A stretch of 64,000 nucleotides of DNA from SZUA-36 sp963749115 (GCA_963749115.1 CAVVLP010000007.1:1-64000); one strand, 5' to 3'. Shown: positions 17,222-28,299, counted from the stretch's first letter. Notes: generated by a model from the letters alone, not told the origin. Translations and numbers: made by a program.

Positions 17222-17367
17222 AATTGTTTTGAGATGATTTGATTGATCAGGTGATCGTTGATTTATAAAATCCTGAATTGATGCTCCAGGCGGCTTGCAT
17301 GGCAGACCGCGACTGCCCATGATACCAGACTCACGACAGTTGCCTGTACCAGTAGAGGACGATAGAT

Positions 17368-18717
17368 TTGGGTAAAAACGAAGAAATCCGCCAACGCGAC
17401 CTTGCTGTGCTTTGGCATCCCACCACGCAGATGAAAGACCATGAGTGGTTGAAATTGTTACCGGTCAAAAGCGGTCAGGGTGTGTGGCTGGAGGATATGG
17501 AGGGTAATCGTTATATCGATGCCATCAGTTCCTGGTGGGTCAACCTGTTTGGTCACGCCAACCCGCATATCAGTGCAGCGGTCAGTGAACAGGCCAGTCG
17601 CCTGGAACACGTTATCCTGGCAGGTGTTACCCATGAACCGGCGGTGCGTCTGGCAGAAAAACTGGTGGCCATCACACCGGCTGGACTTGAGCGTGTATTC
17701 TTTGCAGATAGTGGTGCTTCCGCGGTCGAAATTTCGCTGAAAATGAGTTTCCATTATTGGCGCAATATCGGCGAACCAGGCCGTACGCGCTTTGTGACCT
17801 TATCCAACAGTTACCATGGCGATACGCTGGGTGCACTCGGTGTTGGTGATGCCGGTCTGTTCAAGGCCGCCTATGAACCCTTGTTGATGGAGCCACTGGT
17901 GGCGCCGAGTCCGGATTGTTTTGCCCTGCCGCGTGAGCAATGGGACGAACATGCCGCCAGCCGACTGGCTGACATGCGTGAAATATTTGCAGCACACGAC
18001 GGTGAAATATCGGCGGTCATTATCGAACCCCTGGTGCAGTGTGCCGGTGGTATGCGTATGTACCCGCCTTCTTATTTGACCGGCTTGCGAGCATTGTGTG
18101 ACGAATACCGGATTCATTTGATCGCCGATGAGATCGCCGTGGGTTTTGGCAGAACCGGTAGCATGTTTGCCTGTGAGCAGGGCGGGATATCTCCGGATTT
18201 CATGTGTCTTTCCAAGGGTTTGACGGGTGGATATTTGCCGATGTCCGCAGTGATGACCAGCAATACCGTCTATGCAGCATTCTATGATGAGTACACAACG
18301 CTGAGGGGTTTTTTGCATTCACACAGTTATACCGGTAATGCGCTGGCCTGTGCGGCAGCACTGGCGACCATGGAATTGTTCGAGGAGCGCGATGTTCTAG
18401 CCGACAATCGCGGCCTGGCTGCGCAGATGCTGGAAGCAATCTCACCTTTGCGCGATCATAGTCATGTGGGTGATATTCGTCAGGCAGGTATGATTCTGGC
18501 GATAGAAATGGTTGCGCAACGTGAACCCATGATCGAATACGACTGGAAACAGCGGCGTGGCATACAGGTGTACCAGTACGCCATGAAGCATGGAGTTTTG
18601 CTCCGTCCAATAGGAAACGTTATCTATTTTATGCCCCCTTACGTTATAAATTCCGATGAGATCAAGCTGTTGGCAAAAGTTGCCATGGCTGGTATCGATC
18701 TGGCGACCAGGGATTAA
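17368..18717 (+). CDS. bioA: Adenosylmethionine-8-amino-7-oxononanoate aminotransferase
   Basis: Converts KAPA to DAPA in biotin synthesis with S-adenosylmethionine as amino donor; PLP-dependent class III aminotransferase, 449 residues. Recognisable blocks: LWHPTTQMKDHEWLKLLPV at the start, ISSWWVNLFGHANPHI, SYHGDTLGALGVG, LIADEIAVGFGRTGSMFACE, and the PLP lysine in CLSKGLTGGYLPMSAV. The start is TTG 17368 with an AGAGGA site 9 bases before it. No other bio gene is nearby. rsmE follows 9 bases after the stop and is probably co-transcribed. Confidence 0.95.
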   Translation: MGKNEEIRQRDLAVLWHPTTQMKDHEWLKLLPVKSGQGVWLEDMEGNRYIDAISSWWVNLFGHANPHISAAVSEQASRLEHVILAGVTHEPAVRLAEKLVAITPAGLERVFFADSGASAVEISLKMSFHYWRNIGEPGRTRFVTLSNSYHGDTLGALGVGDAGLFKAAYEPLLMEPLVAPSPDCFALPREQWDEHAASRLADMREIFAAHDGEISAVIIEPLVQCAGGMRMYPPSYLTGLRALCDEYRIHLIADEIAVGFGRTGSMFACEQGGISPDFMCLSKGLTGGYLPMSAVMTSNTVYAAFYDEYTTLRGFLHSHSYTGNALACAAALATMELFEERDVLADNRGLAAQMLEAISPLRDHSHVGDIRQAGMILAIEMVAQREPMIEYDWKQRRGIQVYQYAMKHGVLLRPIGNVIYFMPPYVINSDEIKLLAKVAMAGIDLATRD

Positions 18718-18726
18718 TCCGGGTCC

Positions 18727-19455
18727 ATGCGCCGGTCACGAATCTATACGTCGCAGCCTTTGTTATCAGCAGATAGTGTTGAACTGCAGGGGGCGGCCAG
18801 CCACTACCTGACGCGTGTATTGAGATTGTCAAAGGGTGATCCTTTGATTCTGTTCAATGGTGACGGCAGGGATTATTCGGCGGAAATCTCTGAAGTCCAG
18901 GCTAAACGCGTGCTGACCAGGCTGCTGGATAGTACGATTCCTGGTAACGAATCACCCATGAAAATCACCCTGGTGCAAGCCATCTGCCGGGGAGAGCGGA
19001 TGGACTACGCATTGCAAAAGGCCACGGAGTTGGGGGTGTTTGGTATTCAACCGCTAATCAGTCACCGCGTTGAAGTACGTCTGGATAAAGCCAGGCAGGC
19101 CAAACGTATGAAGCATTGGCAGCGAGTTGTCATTTCGGCATGTGAACAAAGTGGCCGGGCCGTTGTGCCTGAAGTAAAGTCACCGCTTTCGATGTTTGAA
19201 TGGCTGGCTGAGGCTGATGATTCACCACGTGTGGTACTTGACCCTTTCGCGGAAAACAAACTTTCCGGTTTATCCGTCGAGGGGGATGCCATCTCAATCC
19301 TGGTTGGACCTGAAGGGGGCTTTACCCAAGAGGAAGCGGATGCAGTTCGTTTGAGCGGACTAACGGCATTTTCCCTGGGCCCCCGGGTTTTACGAACTGA
19401 AACAGCGGGTCCCGCAGCTATTGCGGTACTGCAGGCAAAAACGGGTGAATTTTAG
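18727..19455 (+). CDS. rsmE: 16S rRNA (uracil1498-N3)-methyltransferase
   Basis: Methylates N3 of U1498 in 16S rRNA; a 242-residue SPOUT (knotted) methyltransferase. Residues 1-70 form the PUA-like domain (RSRIYTSQPLLSADSV, HYLTRVLRLSKGDPLILFNG). The knot and cofactor site are at the C-terminus: ILVGPEGGFTQEEADAV and SLGPRVLRTETAGPAAI, the standard RsmE motifs. The start ATG 18727 lies 9 bases after bioA. It converges on the chpC gene, 41 bases away. Confidence 0.94.
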   Translation: MRRSRIYTSQPLLSADSVELQGAASHYLTRVLRLSKGDPLILFNGDGRDYSAEISEVQAKRVLTRLLDSTIPGNESPMKITLVQAICRGERMDYALQKATELGVFGIQPLISHRVEVRLDKARQAKRMKHWQRVVISACEQSGRAVVPEVKSPLSMFEWLAEADDSPRVVLDPFAENKLSGLSVEGDAISILVGPEGGFTQEEADAVRLSGLTAFSLGPRVLRTETAGPAAIAVLQAKTGEF

Positions 19456-19496
19456 GCACTTCATACATCGCAAATAAGCGAAATATCACAAACACC

Positions 19497-19958
19497 TTAA
19501 TTGTCGTAAGCAGCCAGTTCAACAATGCGTGTAAGATCGCCGAGGTCCGGTATGATCGCCTGCAAATCATCAGTAGTGACTTCACTGAAAACGGAACTCG
19601 GCAGGTCATTGGTTTGTTTTTCAACCAGGGTATCCACGCTAACCTTTTTTAGCCTGGGTAAACCTTGTATGAGCAGACCGATGTAGTTGACCTGGGTGGA
19701 TTCACCCAGGGTTTTGACGATCAGGATACGGGATTTTGAGGTGATCTTCATTTCACTGGTACTTCTGAGCATACGCTCGTAATTGATCACCGGTACCTGC
19801 CACCCGTGCCAGGCAATCTCACCCAGCAACCATGACGGACCCTGTTTGAATGGCTCGGGTGAAGTGAAGGTCAATATTTCACCAATCACGCTGTTGGGAA
19901 GCATTACATAAATGTTTGTCAGCGGTGCCAGTAGTATACGGATTTCCCTGCCAGTCAT
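19497..19958 (-). CDS. chpC: CheW-like protein of the Pil-Chp system (ChpC)
   Basis: A 153-residue CheW-fold adaptor. The beta-rich CheW layout is seen: ILLAPLTNIYVMLPNSVIGEIL, WLLGEIAWHGWQVPVINYERM, and RILIVKTLGESTQVNYIGLL. It lies directly after the chpA receiver (1 base between) and is the last gene of the cluster, as chpC is in Pseudomonas. It should link a chemoreceptor to the ChpA kinase. The alternative name PilI is taken by the gene at 27273-27815. Confidence 0.8.
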   Translation of the reverse strand: MTGREIRILLAPLTNIYVMLPNSVIGEILTFTSPEPFKQGPSWLLGEIAWHGWQVPVINYERMLRSTSEMKITSKSRILIVKTLGESTQVNYIGLLIQGLPRLKKVSVDTLVEKQTNDLPSSVFSEVTTDDLQAIIPDLGDLTRIVELAAYDN

Positions 19959-19959
19959 T

Positions 19960-22900
19960 TTAATCCATCTCCTGGGGCAGAAGCTTACGCACTTCCGCGA
20001 TCAATTCTGATTCTTTATATGGCTTGGAAAGATAGGCGTTAGCACCCGCTTGCTTACCGCGGTCACGATGTTTTTTACCTGCTCTTGAGGTAATCATAAT
20101 GATCGGAACCTTGCGCAGCCTTGCATCGGCGCGCACGTATTCCGCGACCTGGTAGCCATCCATGCGGGGCATTTCAATGTCCAGCAACAACAGGTCGGGG
20201 ACACGCTCCTGCATTTGTTCAGTTGCCTCCACTCCATCCCTGGCGGTGATGACTTCGATGTCATAGGCTTCCAGCACACGTGTGGTCACTTTGCGCATGG
20301 TGATGGAATCATCTGCGACCAGGGCCAGCGTCCTCTGCGGACCGGATGTCGCCGCTCTCAATAGGTGCTGCCGGTCGTGCACCGGTCAGTAAGGCCTGTC
20401 TGATTAACGGGCCGGTATCAATGATGATCACCACCTGTCCATCACCCGTAATGGCACCACCAAGAATACCTGGAACACTGTTGATCTGTGGACCAACCGG
20501 TTTTACCACAATTTCCTTGTGCCCCATCAGTGCCGATACGCGGAAGGCGGCACGCTGCTCACCGGTTTTAATCATCAGGATTGAGATGGTGTCATCACCC
20601 AGTGGTGTTGCCGGTTCGCCCAACAGTGGCTCAAGGTCAAGAATGGAGTATGACTCACCTGCAAATTCATAAGTTGGTTTGTCAAGTTTCAACAGCGTCT
20701 CGTAATCGGCTGGTAGCATACGCGCCACACCGGCAACACTGGCCACCGGTATCAGGTAAGGATGCTCGCCGGCCATGACTCCGATGGCTTGCATGACCGC
20801 CAGCGTGAATGGTATCCGGATGGTAAAGCTGCAACCTTTACCCTCTTCGGACTCTATTTCAATTGAGCCACCAATCTGCTTGATTTCATTGTTGACAACA
20901 TCCATGCCGACACCACGACCGGCAAGGGTCGTGACGGTCTTGGATGTGGAAAATCCACTGTTAAGAATAAGCTGCTTTAGTTGCCGCGGTGTCGGTTCGG
21001 AATTTTGATCCATCAAGCCCTTCTCGATGGCACGTTTGTGAATCGCCTTGAGATTTATACCGGCACCGTCGTCTTCAACACGCACCACAAACTCGGTGGC
21101 CTCGGCGGCAACCGTGATGCTGAGTTGACCTTCTACCGGTTTTTTGAGTTTTTTCCGCACCGCAGGATCCTCAATGCCATGTGCAATTGAGTTTCTCAGC
21201 AAGTGCTCCAGTGGTGCGGTAATTCTTTCCAGAACGTTACGATCCAGTTGATCACCGCCACCGGTCATACGCAAATGCAGACGTGCCTGTTTTTGGGTCT
21301 CGCCGGCCGCGGTACGGATAATGCGGCGCAGACGTGGCGCGATGGTACCAAAATGTACCATACGGGTTTGCATCAGGCCTTCCTGTAATTCATTGCTGAT
21401 CCGGGATTGCTGTACCAGCAGGGCTTCAGACTTACGCGCTGAGCCATCCAGCAATTCCTGTAGATTCAACAGGTCGGATACAGACTCCGACAGACTGCGC
21501 GACAAGTGCTGCAAGGAGGAGAAACGGTCCATTTCCAATGGATCAAACTCGTCCGAGTCATCCGGCTCTTCCTGCTGATAGCGTGAACCTATCTGGGTTT
21601 CGGTCTCAATCTCGAGCTTGCGGAACTGTTCCCGTAAACGTGAAATGGTTTCATCAAATTCTTTCAGGTTGTCACGCATTTGTCCGACTTGCTGTTCAAG
21701 ATGCGAGCGGAAGATACTGATCTCACCGGCCGAATTGACCAGTGAGTCAAGCAAATCGGCATTCACGCGAATATGCTGCGAACCTGCGGTTTCGGTGCTG
21801 GGCTCTTCGCTGATTTCCGGTTCGCTTGGTGGCACCACGACGTCCGGTATTTCCTCCAGTGTCTCAGGAACAGTGTCAACTTCAGCCGGTTCTTCAGTTT
21901 TGGTGATGGGTTGTATGGGTAGTGAGGTCAAGGCATCGACCTGTCGGTTAAACAGTCTCAGTACTTCGCCTGCCTGCGGTATCTCACCCTGACTTGCCTG
22001 TTGAGTCCATGCGTTCAACCGATCACAACCTTGTTCCAGCACTTCGATCGTTGACACCGAAGAGGGCAGCAACTGGCCTGCGATACGCTCCAGCAATGTC
22101 TCCATGGAGTGGCTGAGGTCGCCCATGGCGCTAATGCCAGCCATGCGGGCACCACCTTTAAAGGTATGAATCTCACGCTGCAGGTTCTGGACGATATCCA
22201 GGTCTGAAAGGTTGTCACGCCAGGTGTTTAAAAGTGAATCACAACGTTCGAGGATGTCCGTGGCCTCTTCGAGGAAGATACCCAGTATCTCGCGGTCAAT
22301 CGGATCGGGTGCAGCTTCTGCCAATTGCTCTTCCTGCTCGGTCCTCAACGACCGGCTCGTTCTCAACGACCGGCTCGTTCTCAACGACCGGCTCGTCCTC
22401 AACGACCGGCTCGTTCTCAACCGGTTCGACTTCCAGTGCAGCCTCTTCCATGGGCTTGGAGCAGCTTCGTATTCAACTGTCAAAGCGATCAGTTGCTCAA
22501 TCTGGCTATCCTCATCACTCGCCAGCTCTGCTTCCGGGTCATTCTCATGCACGGCCAGGCAGTTTGAAAAATGGGCCAGGCTGGTGGCAACCACCCATAA
22601 TGCGGCACTACTGAATGCCACCCTGCTTTGGCGTTGGGCTTCAAGAAAACCCTCCAGGGCCTTCGCCATGTCGGATTCCCGGCCCAACGGATCAAGTGCG
22701 GTTGTTCCGGCGATGGTATGGATAGCGATGATTTCGTCATCACTGGCCGTGCTGCTTCGATCCCTTGAGATGCGCTCCATCAAGCCTGCAAGAATGGCCA
22801 GCTTTTCTTGCAATTCCTTGATCAACAGGTCTTTCAGTGTGGGTTCGGCAGGTTTTTCAGCGATACCAGTGGCTTGATCTGCCGGTTCCTTGACTGTAGT

Positions 22901-25159
22901 CGTGCCACCGGGTAACAGGGCCGCAACCGAAGACGGCAGGGTGTCGCTCAACCCGGTCCAATCGGGCGGATTACCTGCGGCGATGTTGTCTGCCTGCTGG
23001 GCGAGCGTTTCAATTGCAGCGAAGCTCAACTCCGAAGAATGCTGTTGCAGACGTTGCTTCATATCCGGCAATAAGGCTTCAGACAGACGAATAACAAGTA
23101 CTGCATCGTCAGTGGTTTCGATGCTGCCTTCCAGCAAGGAATTGCACAGCGCTTCAATGTGCCATGCAAAATCGCCCACCTCATTCGCACCGACCATGCG
23201 GCCACTGCCCTTGAGCGTGTGGAAACCGCGGCGGATGTCGGTCAGCAAACCGGTATTTTCCCTTTGCTGCGACCATTCAAGAACTTGCTCGCCAAGCATT
23301 TCCAAGACGGCTTCGAATTCTTCCAGGAACACTCCCAGTAATTCAGGATCAAGCGTTGCGGGTTGAGAAGCGCTCCCGGTTTCAGAAGCTGCACTATCTT
23401 CGACAGACACCTGTTCCGGTGCTACTGAAGCACCTTCAACCGTTTCCATTTCACCGACAGGCAGGTGATCAAGCCGTTCCCTGAGTATTTCAAGGAAGCG
23501 TCCGCGATTGCTTTGCTGATCACGACAACCAGCCAGGTAGAGTTCAAGTGCCGCAACGGCATCGGTAACGATCTCCAGTTTATCGGGAACCACGGACGAT
23601 TCTGTCTCGGCGTTTCGTAGCAGGTTGTCAAGTGCGTTGCGCAATTTCAGGGCCAATGAAGCGGTTTCCACTTCCCCGATCAACTCCATGGCCCCGGCAA
23701 TGTGTTCCATTGGGTTGTTGAAATCCGCTTTTCGGTCTCCGGCAAAATGACGCAGCACGCCGTCTTGCACCTGGTGGAGACTAACGACAGTCTCGCCCAG
23801 CAGATGGTCGCGGATGCGCCGTAGCTCGTGCCCTGGAAGATCGATAAAACTTGGTTCCTGGTCTTTCAGCAGCGGTTCACCGAGGGTTGTAATCTGCTCT
23901 TCCAAAACAGACTCTACCTGTATCAGCTCTCCGGCCAGACCCATCAACAAAGATTTACGAGAGCGCTGGTCGGGATCATTATCGGGGTCTTCGCTGGCAT
24001 CGAATGCCGGCATCAGTTTCTCGATGGACTGAGCAGAATCACCCAGCCCCATCATTTTCAAGGTATCTTGCAGTCTGAGCAGGGCGTCCTGACCTTGTTC
24101 ACGACTTTCGGGTCTTATTTCGCCGGTCCGCAATTCAAGGTCCAGCGCATCCTTGACCAGTGAGAACTCATCACGGACTGCTGCGCCGAGGGAGATGTAC
24201 AACTCGCGATTGCGCCCGGTTACAGCTCCCCGCGCACGGATTAACACGTCCCGGTCCGGTACCAGTTCCTGTAGCTGAAACTGCTCCCGGAGTTGATCCA
24301 CACCGGCGCTGCCGGCTTTAGCCTGTGCGATATGAAACAATAATGCCTGGGCCAGGGCATCGGCCGATGAAACATCGGTAGCCTCTTCTCCACCTTCCGA
24401 GAGTGTCTTGATAATCAAGTGCAGTCGGGCAAAGAGGCGGCGCAGGTGCATGTCGTTATCGGTAACACCATCAAGCAAGCCACCAATAACCTTAGACGCG
24501 ATCCACCACAGACGTCGCAGATCCATTCTCTGCAACCTGCACTGCAATGTTTCGCAAACCGAGAGCAGTGGCGCCAGGAGCTCAATGTCCTGCTGTTGCT
24601 GCAACCAGCGAAGCAGGGCATTTTCCCATTGGCGGCGCATACGCTGTGCAAATTCCGGAAAGGGCTCATCAAATGCCGGTGCATGCTCATCTGCATTGAT
24701 TTCCAGTTCCGGAAGTGGGACATCCAGGCTGGGTGTGAACAATGTGGCTTCAGATACAATATTTGCATTGTATGCCGCACGCAGTTCATTAATCACGGGT
24801 AGCAGTAATATGGGCAGGTCATGGTGACCAGCCTGCAAGCGGTCCAGGTAAGACGGTAACACCACGATGGCATCCATCATCGCACCGTATGCCTCTTGCC
24901 GGTCGCGGATGTTGTTGCTATTGAGCTCATCGCAAACTGAAATCATTTCTTCGATCACGAGTGTGGCGCCCTGCAACATCAGAGCCTCGAAGGTGAACTT
25001 TAATTGCAGCAGATGTTCGGCTGTACTTTCAATGGCGTTACCGATATGGGCGCTATTGGCAATATGCTCAATCTGGCTGCGGATCTGGTTCAGGTGTTTA
25101 TCCAGGTCGGGGCGCACCCAGGTTAATACAGTGCTTACATTTGAGTCTTCCAGTAACAT
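19960..25159 (-). CDS. chpA: Pilus chemosensory hybrid kinase ChpA/PilL (frameshifts)
   Basis: A very large CheA-type hybrid kinase, about 1732 residues after correction, controlling type IV pilus twitching and surface sensing. The N-terminal half has a FimL-like helical domain and at least three Hpt-type domains: HTLKGSGRMVGANEVGDF, IHTIAGTTALDPLGRES (imperfect) and IHTFKGGARMAGISAMGD. The ATPase domain has LLRNSIAHGIEDP, DDGAGI and GRGVGMDVV. A CheW-like domain follows, then a C-terminal receiver (VADDSITMRKV, phospho-Asp in LLLDIEMPRMDG, Lys in LSKPYKE). The receiver lies in the +1 frame; the slip is near 20335-20350. A second, self-cancelling pair of slips (about 22452 and 22340) spoils an acidic linker. 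The start ATG 25159 is followed by an acidic helical region. It lies downstream of pilJ by 62 bases. Confidence 0.92.
22344..22415. repeat. Four 18-bp tandem repeats in the chpA linker
   Basis: Four head-to-tail copies of CTCAACGACCGGCTCGTT (plus strand), one with T to C at its last base, followed by a partial fifth. In the frame as written the minus strand reads LRTSRS repeats, strongly basic in an acidic region. In the neighbouring frame it reads ENEPVV/EDEPVV, a normal acidic Pro-rich linker. The repeat lies between the second and third Hpt-type domains. Confidence 0.85.
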
Positions 25160-25221
25160 CAGCTCATTCCGGAAGCTTCTGCAGAGCAGGAAAGTTGTGA
25201 CTTGTCTGTCAACGTTAACAT

Positions 25222-27255
25222 TCAGTCGTCTTCCGGCAATTTGAAGTCGGTGACAGAATCGCTGAGTTGCATGACCAGTTCAGCAAGTTCTTCCACTGAT
25301 CCTGCGGCCAGTGCGCTGCCTTCGGATGCCTGGATGGACAACTCCTGCACACTTTTCATGAGCGCGGAGATTTCAGTAGCATTTGCCGACTGTTGATGTG
25401 CCTCTTCTGAAATGCTGGCTATCAGTTTGGACAGGTCACTGGATACCCGTTCAATGTGTTCCAGCGCGGTGCCCGCGTCCTCCGCCAATCGGGCTCCACT
25501 GACGACCTCAGATATCGTTGATTCCATTGATACGACGGCTTCGAATGTATCAGTCTGGATAGTTTGAACCAGGGACTCAATTCTTCTGGTTGATTGGGTG
25601 GCGCTTTCGGCCAGTTGCTGAACTTCATCGGCAACCACGGCAAAGCCTTTCCCGGCGCCGCCGGCAGATGCAGCCTGTATGGCTGCATTGAGTGCAAGCA
25701 CATTGGTTTGCTCAGCAAAACCATTAATCAGTTCTACGATGTCGCCAATTTCCTGGCTGGATTCACCCAGGCGCTTGATGCGTTTGGAGGTCCCTTGTAT
25801 CTGCTCGCGAATGGTATCCATGCCTTCGATGGTTTCGCGGACCTTTTTACCACCAGTGTGGGCAATATCTACGGACTTGTGGGCCACTTCACTGGATTCG
25901 GTGGAGCGCTTGGCCATGGAATCGAACGACTCTGCCATGTTCTGCACGGTTTTTGTTGCTTCACCCACCTGCTCTGCCTGTTCCGCCGAGGCCTTGGCCA
26001 GTTCTGATGTGGATTCGCGTGTTGTCATGGCCGAGCCCGCAACTTCCTGGGCGGTGAATTTAATCCCCTTAACCAGTTCGCGAAGTTGTTCGATAGCAAA
26101 ATTGACCGCGTCTGCGATCGCACCAGTGATATCCTCGGAAACCGTGGCCTCCGCCGTCAGGTCACCATCGGCCAATGAACTCATTTCGTCCAGTAAGCGC
26201 AGGATGGCTTCCTGATGCTTCTTGTTACTCCTGGCGGCACGTTTTGCCCGCCGGCGCTCCCCGGACATGAATGAATACACAAGTATCCAGACCATGGAAA
26301 CCATTAATGCAAGGACAATGACAGCTACCGTGAGTGACGGCCACAACCGGGTTTGTGGAATTTGTGCTATGGCCTTTTTAAGGTTGGCCGCTTGATCAAA
26401 CACTTCACGGCTTCCCAGGAAAATTTCATCCGCAGCACCACGAACCTCAAACAAATCGCTGGAAGAATCGAGGATGTTGTCAATTTGCGGCTTGATGGTT
26501 TCAAAAAGCGTTTTGACTTTTCCCAATGACTGAAGGGCTTCGGCATTTCGAACCTGGGTGATCCGCAGTCCTGAATTTCCACGTAAAAGCGCGGTAATCA
26601 CCTGCTCAAAAAGCTGCTGGTCATTGGCAAGGCTTTCGGCGGCATTGACGGCATTGCTACCGCCCTGCAGAACTTCCGATACGCGTCGTAAAATCCGGTC
26701 TGCCAACACCAACTGACGACTGGCAAAAACCACCTGATTAGTTGGAGCGCCGCTTTTGGTCAGGGCTCTTATGCTGGCGTCGGTGTTTTTCTGTATACCC
26801 GGAATATTGTCCTGAACAATATTACGTGCTGCTGCAAGTTCCAGTATTAATTTTTCGCGATCAAGGATGTTCGAAGCATTGGTGCTCATGCTCTGCCAAC
26901 TCTGGTTGAGCTGGTTCATTTGCCTTGCAACTGTATTCGGTGTGGGAGGCAGATTGTCCGAAACAGACCCGGAGCGCAATTTACCCATCGCAGCGGCTAT
27001 GGTGCTGCGGGAGTTTCCCAGCTCAAGGAAGGCATCAAGGTTACCCGAAGCCGCTTCGCCGGCCGATTTGGCCAGTTGCTGTGATGTGACCTGAACATCT
27101 GTAGCGTGTGATATCCATTCCTGTTCATGTCGCGCATCTTGCGCAAGTTTGTAGAATGTGATTGCAACGAAGATCAGGGAAATAACCAGGACAACGGTCG
27201 CCAGGTAGACTCCTATTGAACGTTCGCTTTTTAATTCAGGCTGTATATTAGTCAT
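25222..27255 (-). CDS. pilJ: Methyl-accepting chemotaxis protein PilJ
   Basis: A 677-residue chemoreceptor of the type IV pilus Pil-Chp pathway. There are two membrane helices (about 14-36, LATVVLVISLIFVAITF, and about 305-330, VAVIVLALMVSMVWILVYSF) around a helical periplasmic sensor domain of the PilJ type. HAMP-like and long helical signalling regions follow. The conserved hairpin tip is FAEQTNVLALNAAIQAASAG, next to AGKGFAVVADEVQQLAESA. It lies between pilI (17 bases upstream) and chpA, in the usual order. No CheR (pilK) or CheB (chpB) gene is seen in the cluster, so whether it is methylated is unclear. Confidence 0.95.
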   Translation of the reverse strand: MTNIQPELKSERSIGVYLATVVLVISLIFVAITFYKLAQDARHEQEWISHATDVQVTSQQLAKSAGEAASGNLDAFLELGNSRSTIAAAMGKLRSGSVSDNLPPTPNTVARQMNQLNQSWQSMSTNASNILDREKLILELAAARNIVQDNIPGIQKNTDASIRALTKSGAPTNQVVFASRQLVLADRILRRVSEVLQGGSNAVNAAESLANDQQLFEQVITALLRGNSGLRITQVRNAEALQSLGKVKTLFETIKPQIDNILDSSSDLFEVRGAADEIFLGSREVFDQAANLKKAIAQIPQTRLWPSLTVAVIVLALMVSMVWILVYSFMSGERRRAKRAARSNKKHQEAILRLLDEMSSLADGDLTAEATVSEDITGAIADAVNFAIEQLRELVKGIKFTAQEVAGSAMTTRESTSELAKASAEQAEQVGEATKTVQNMAESFDSMAKRSTESSEVAHKSVDIAHTGGKKVRETIEGMDTIREQIQGTSKRIKRLGESSQEIGDIVELINGFAEQTNVLALNAAIQAASAGGAGKGFAVVADEVQQLAESATQSTRRIESLVQTIQTDTFEAVVSMESTISEVVSGARLAEDAGTALEHIERVSSDLSKLIASISEEAHQQSANATEISALMKSVQELSIQASEGSALAAGSVEELAELVMQLSDSVTDFKLPEDD

Positions 27256-27272
27256 TCGTTTTCCTGCACTGG

Positions 27273-27815
27273 TCAGGCCTCAGCGCCATTAAGGAATTCA
27301 GTAGTGGTAAACAGGGTTTCCAGATCCAGTTCCTGCCAAACGTCTTGACCGGACCGGTATTGCATGCTGACAAAATCCTTAAGCGGGGAGTTCTTGGGCA
27401 ACTGAATGTTTTTTCCTTCATCACTGACAAAGTGACGCTGGCCAAACACTTCATCTACGAGCAGTCCGATGGGCCGGCCACGCAGGTTTGCTGCAAGAAG
27501 TCGGGTGCGCATGGACAAGTTTGATCTTTTTCCTCCGAGAAACCAGGCAAGGTCCACAATTGTCAACAAGTCACCGCGCATGTTGGCCAGACCCAGTATC
27601 CACGGCTTGGTGCCGGGTACGGGTGTGTATGGCGGGAGAGGCAGAAACTCATGAACTTGTTTCACATTGCATGCAAGACGCACATCTCCAATGCGAAAAA
27701 TAACACCGGCCCATTCGCCACTGTTTTCCAGACCGTCGATTTGGCCGGGTTCGAAGGCGAGACTCCGCCGTTCGTAATCCAACAGTATCTCAAATGATGC
27801 ATTTACGGTATTCAT
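27273..27815 (-). CDS. pilI: CheW-like adaptor PilI
   Basis: A 180-residue CheW-domain protein that couples PilJ to ChpA. Features: DVRLACNVKQVHEFLPLPPYTPVPG, WILGLANMRGDLLTIVDLAWFLG and RPIGLLVDEVFGQRHFVSDE, matching PilI proteins. The start ATG 27815 gives a short N-terminal extension before the CheW domain. It is 17 bases upstream of pilJ and 58 bases downstream of pilG. Confidence 0.92.
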   Translation of the reverse strand: MNTVNASFEILLDYERRSLAFEPGQIDGLENSGEWAGVIFRIGDVRLACNVKQVHEFLPLPPYTPVPGTKPWILGLANMRGDLLTIVDLAWFLGGKRSNLSMRTRLLAANLRGRPIGLLVDEVFGQRHFVSDEGKNIQLPKNSPLKDFVSMQYRSGQDVWQELDLETLFTTTEFLNGAEA

Positions 27816-27873
27816 GATATTTGGCCCCGAGGATTATGGTTTGTTGTCCCGGAAACACGGCTTAATGCCGATG

Positions 27874-28299
27874 TCAGTTTGCTGCGTGCTGCTTGACTGC
27901 GCCCAGCAACTCTTCACGTGTAAAGGGTTTGGTCAGGTACTGGTCCGAGCCAACAACCCTACCACGGGCCATATCAAATAAGCCGTCCTTGCTGGTGAGC
28001 ATGACGACGGGTGTATCACGAAATTCAGCATTGTTTTTGATAATGGCACAAGTCTGATAACCATCAAGACGGGGCATCATGATGTCGACAAATATAAGAT
28101 CGGGATGGTGGCGGGTTATTTTAGACAGAGCCTCAAAACCATTTTCGGCAGTAATGACTTCGCAGCCTTCATTGGCCAGCATGGTTTCTGCAGAACGACG
28201 AATGGTCGCACTGTCGTCAATCACCAAAACGCGTAGTTTTTTTTGCGCAGCAGTGGCTTCAGTGCCTTCTTCTTCTGTACTTAATTGTTCCTGGCTCAT
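27874..28299 (-). CDS. pilG: Twitching motility response regulator PilG
   Basis: A 141-residue single-domain receiver. Acidic pair DD at 28-29 (VLVIDDSATIRR), phospho-Asp72 in FVDIMMPRLDGYQTC, and Lys in QYLTKPFTREELLGA. The sequence is much closer to PilG than PilH (IIKNNAEFRDTPVVMLTSKD, GRVVGSDQYLTKPF). An N-terminal acidic extension of about 20 residues is unusual. It heads the cluster and is divergent from gshB, as in Pseudomonas. The second receiver, PilH, normally the next gene, is absent. Confidence 0.93.
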   Translation of the reverse strand: MSQEQLSTEEEGTEATAAQKKLRVLVIDDSATIRRSAETMLANEGCEVITAENGFEALSKITRHHPDLIFVDIMMPRLDGYQTCAIIKNNAEFRDTPVVMLTSKDGLFDMARGRVVGSDQYLTKPFTREELLGAVKQHAAN

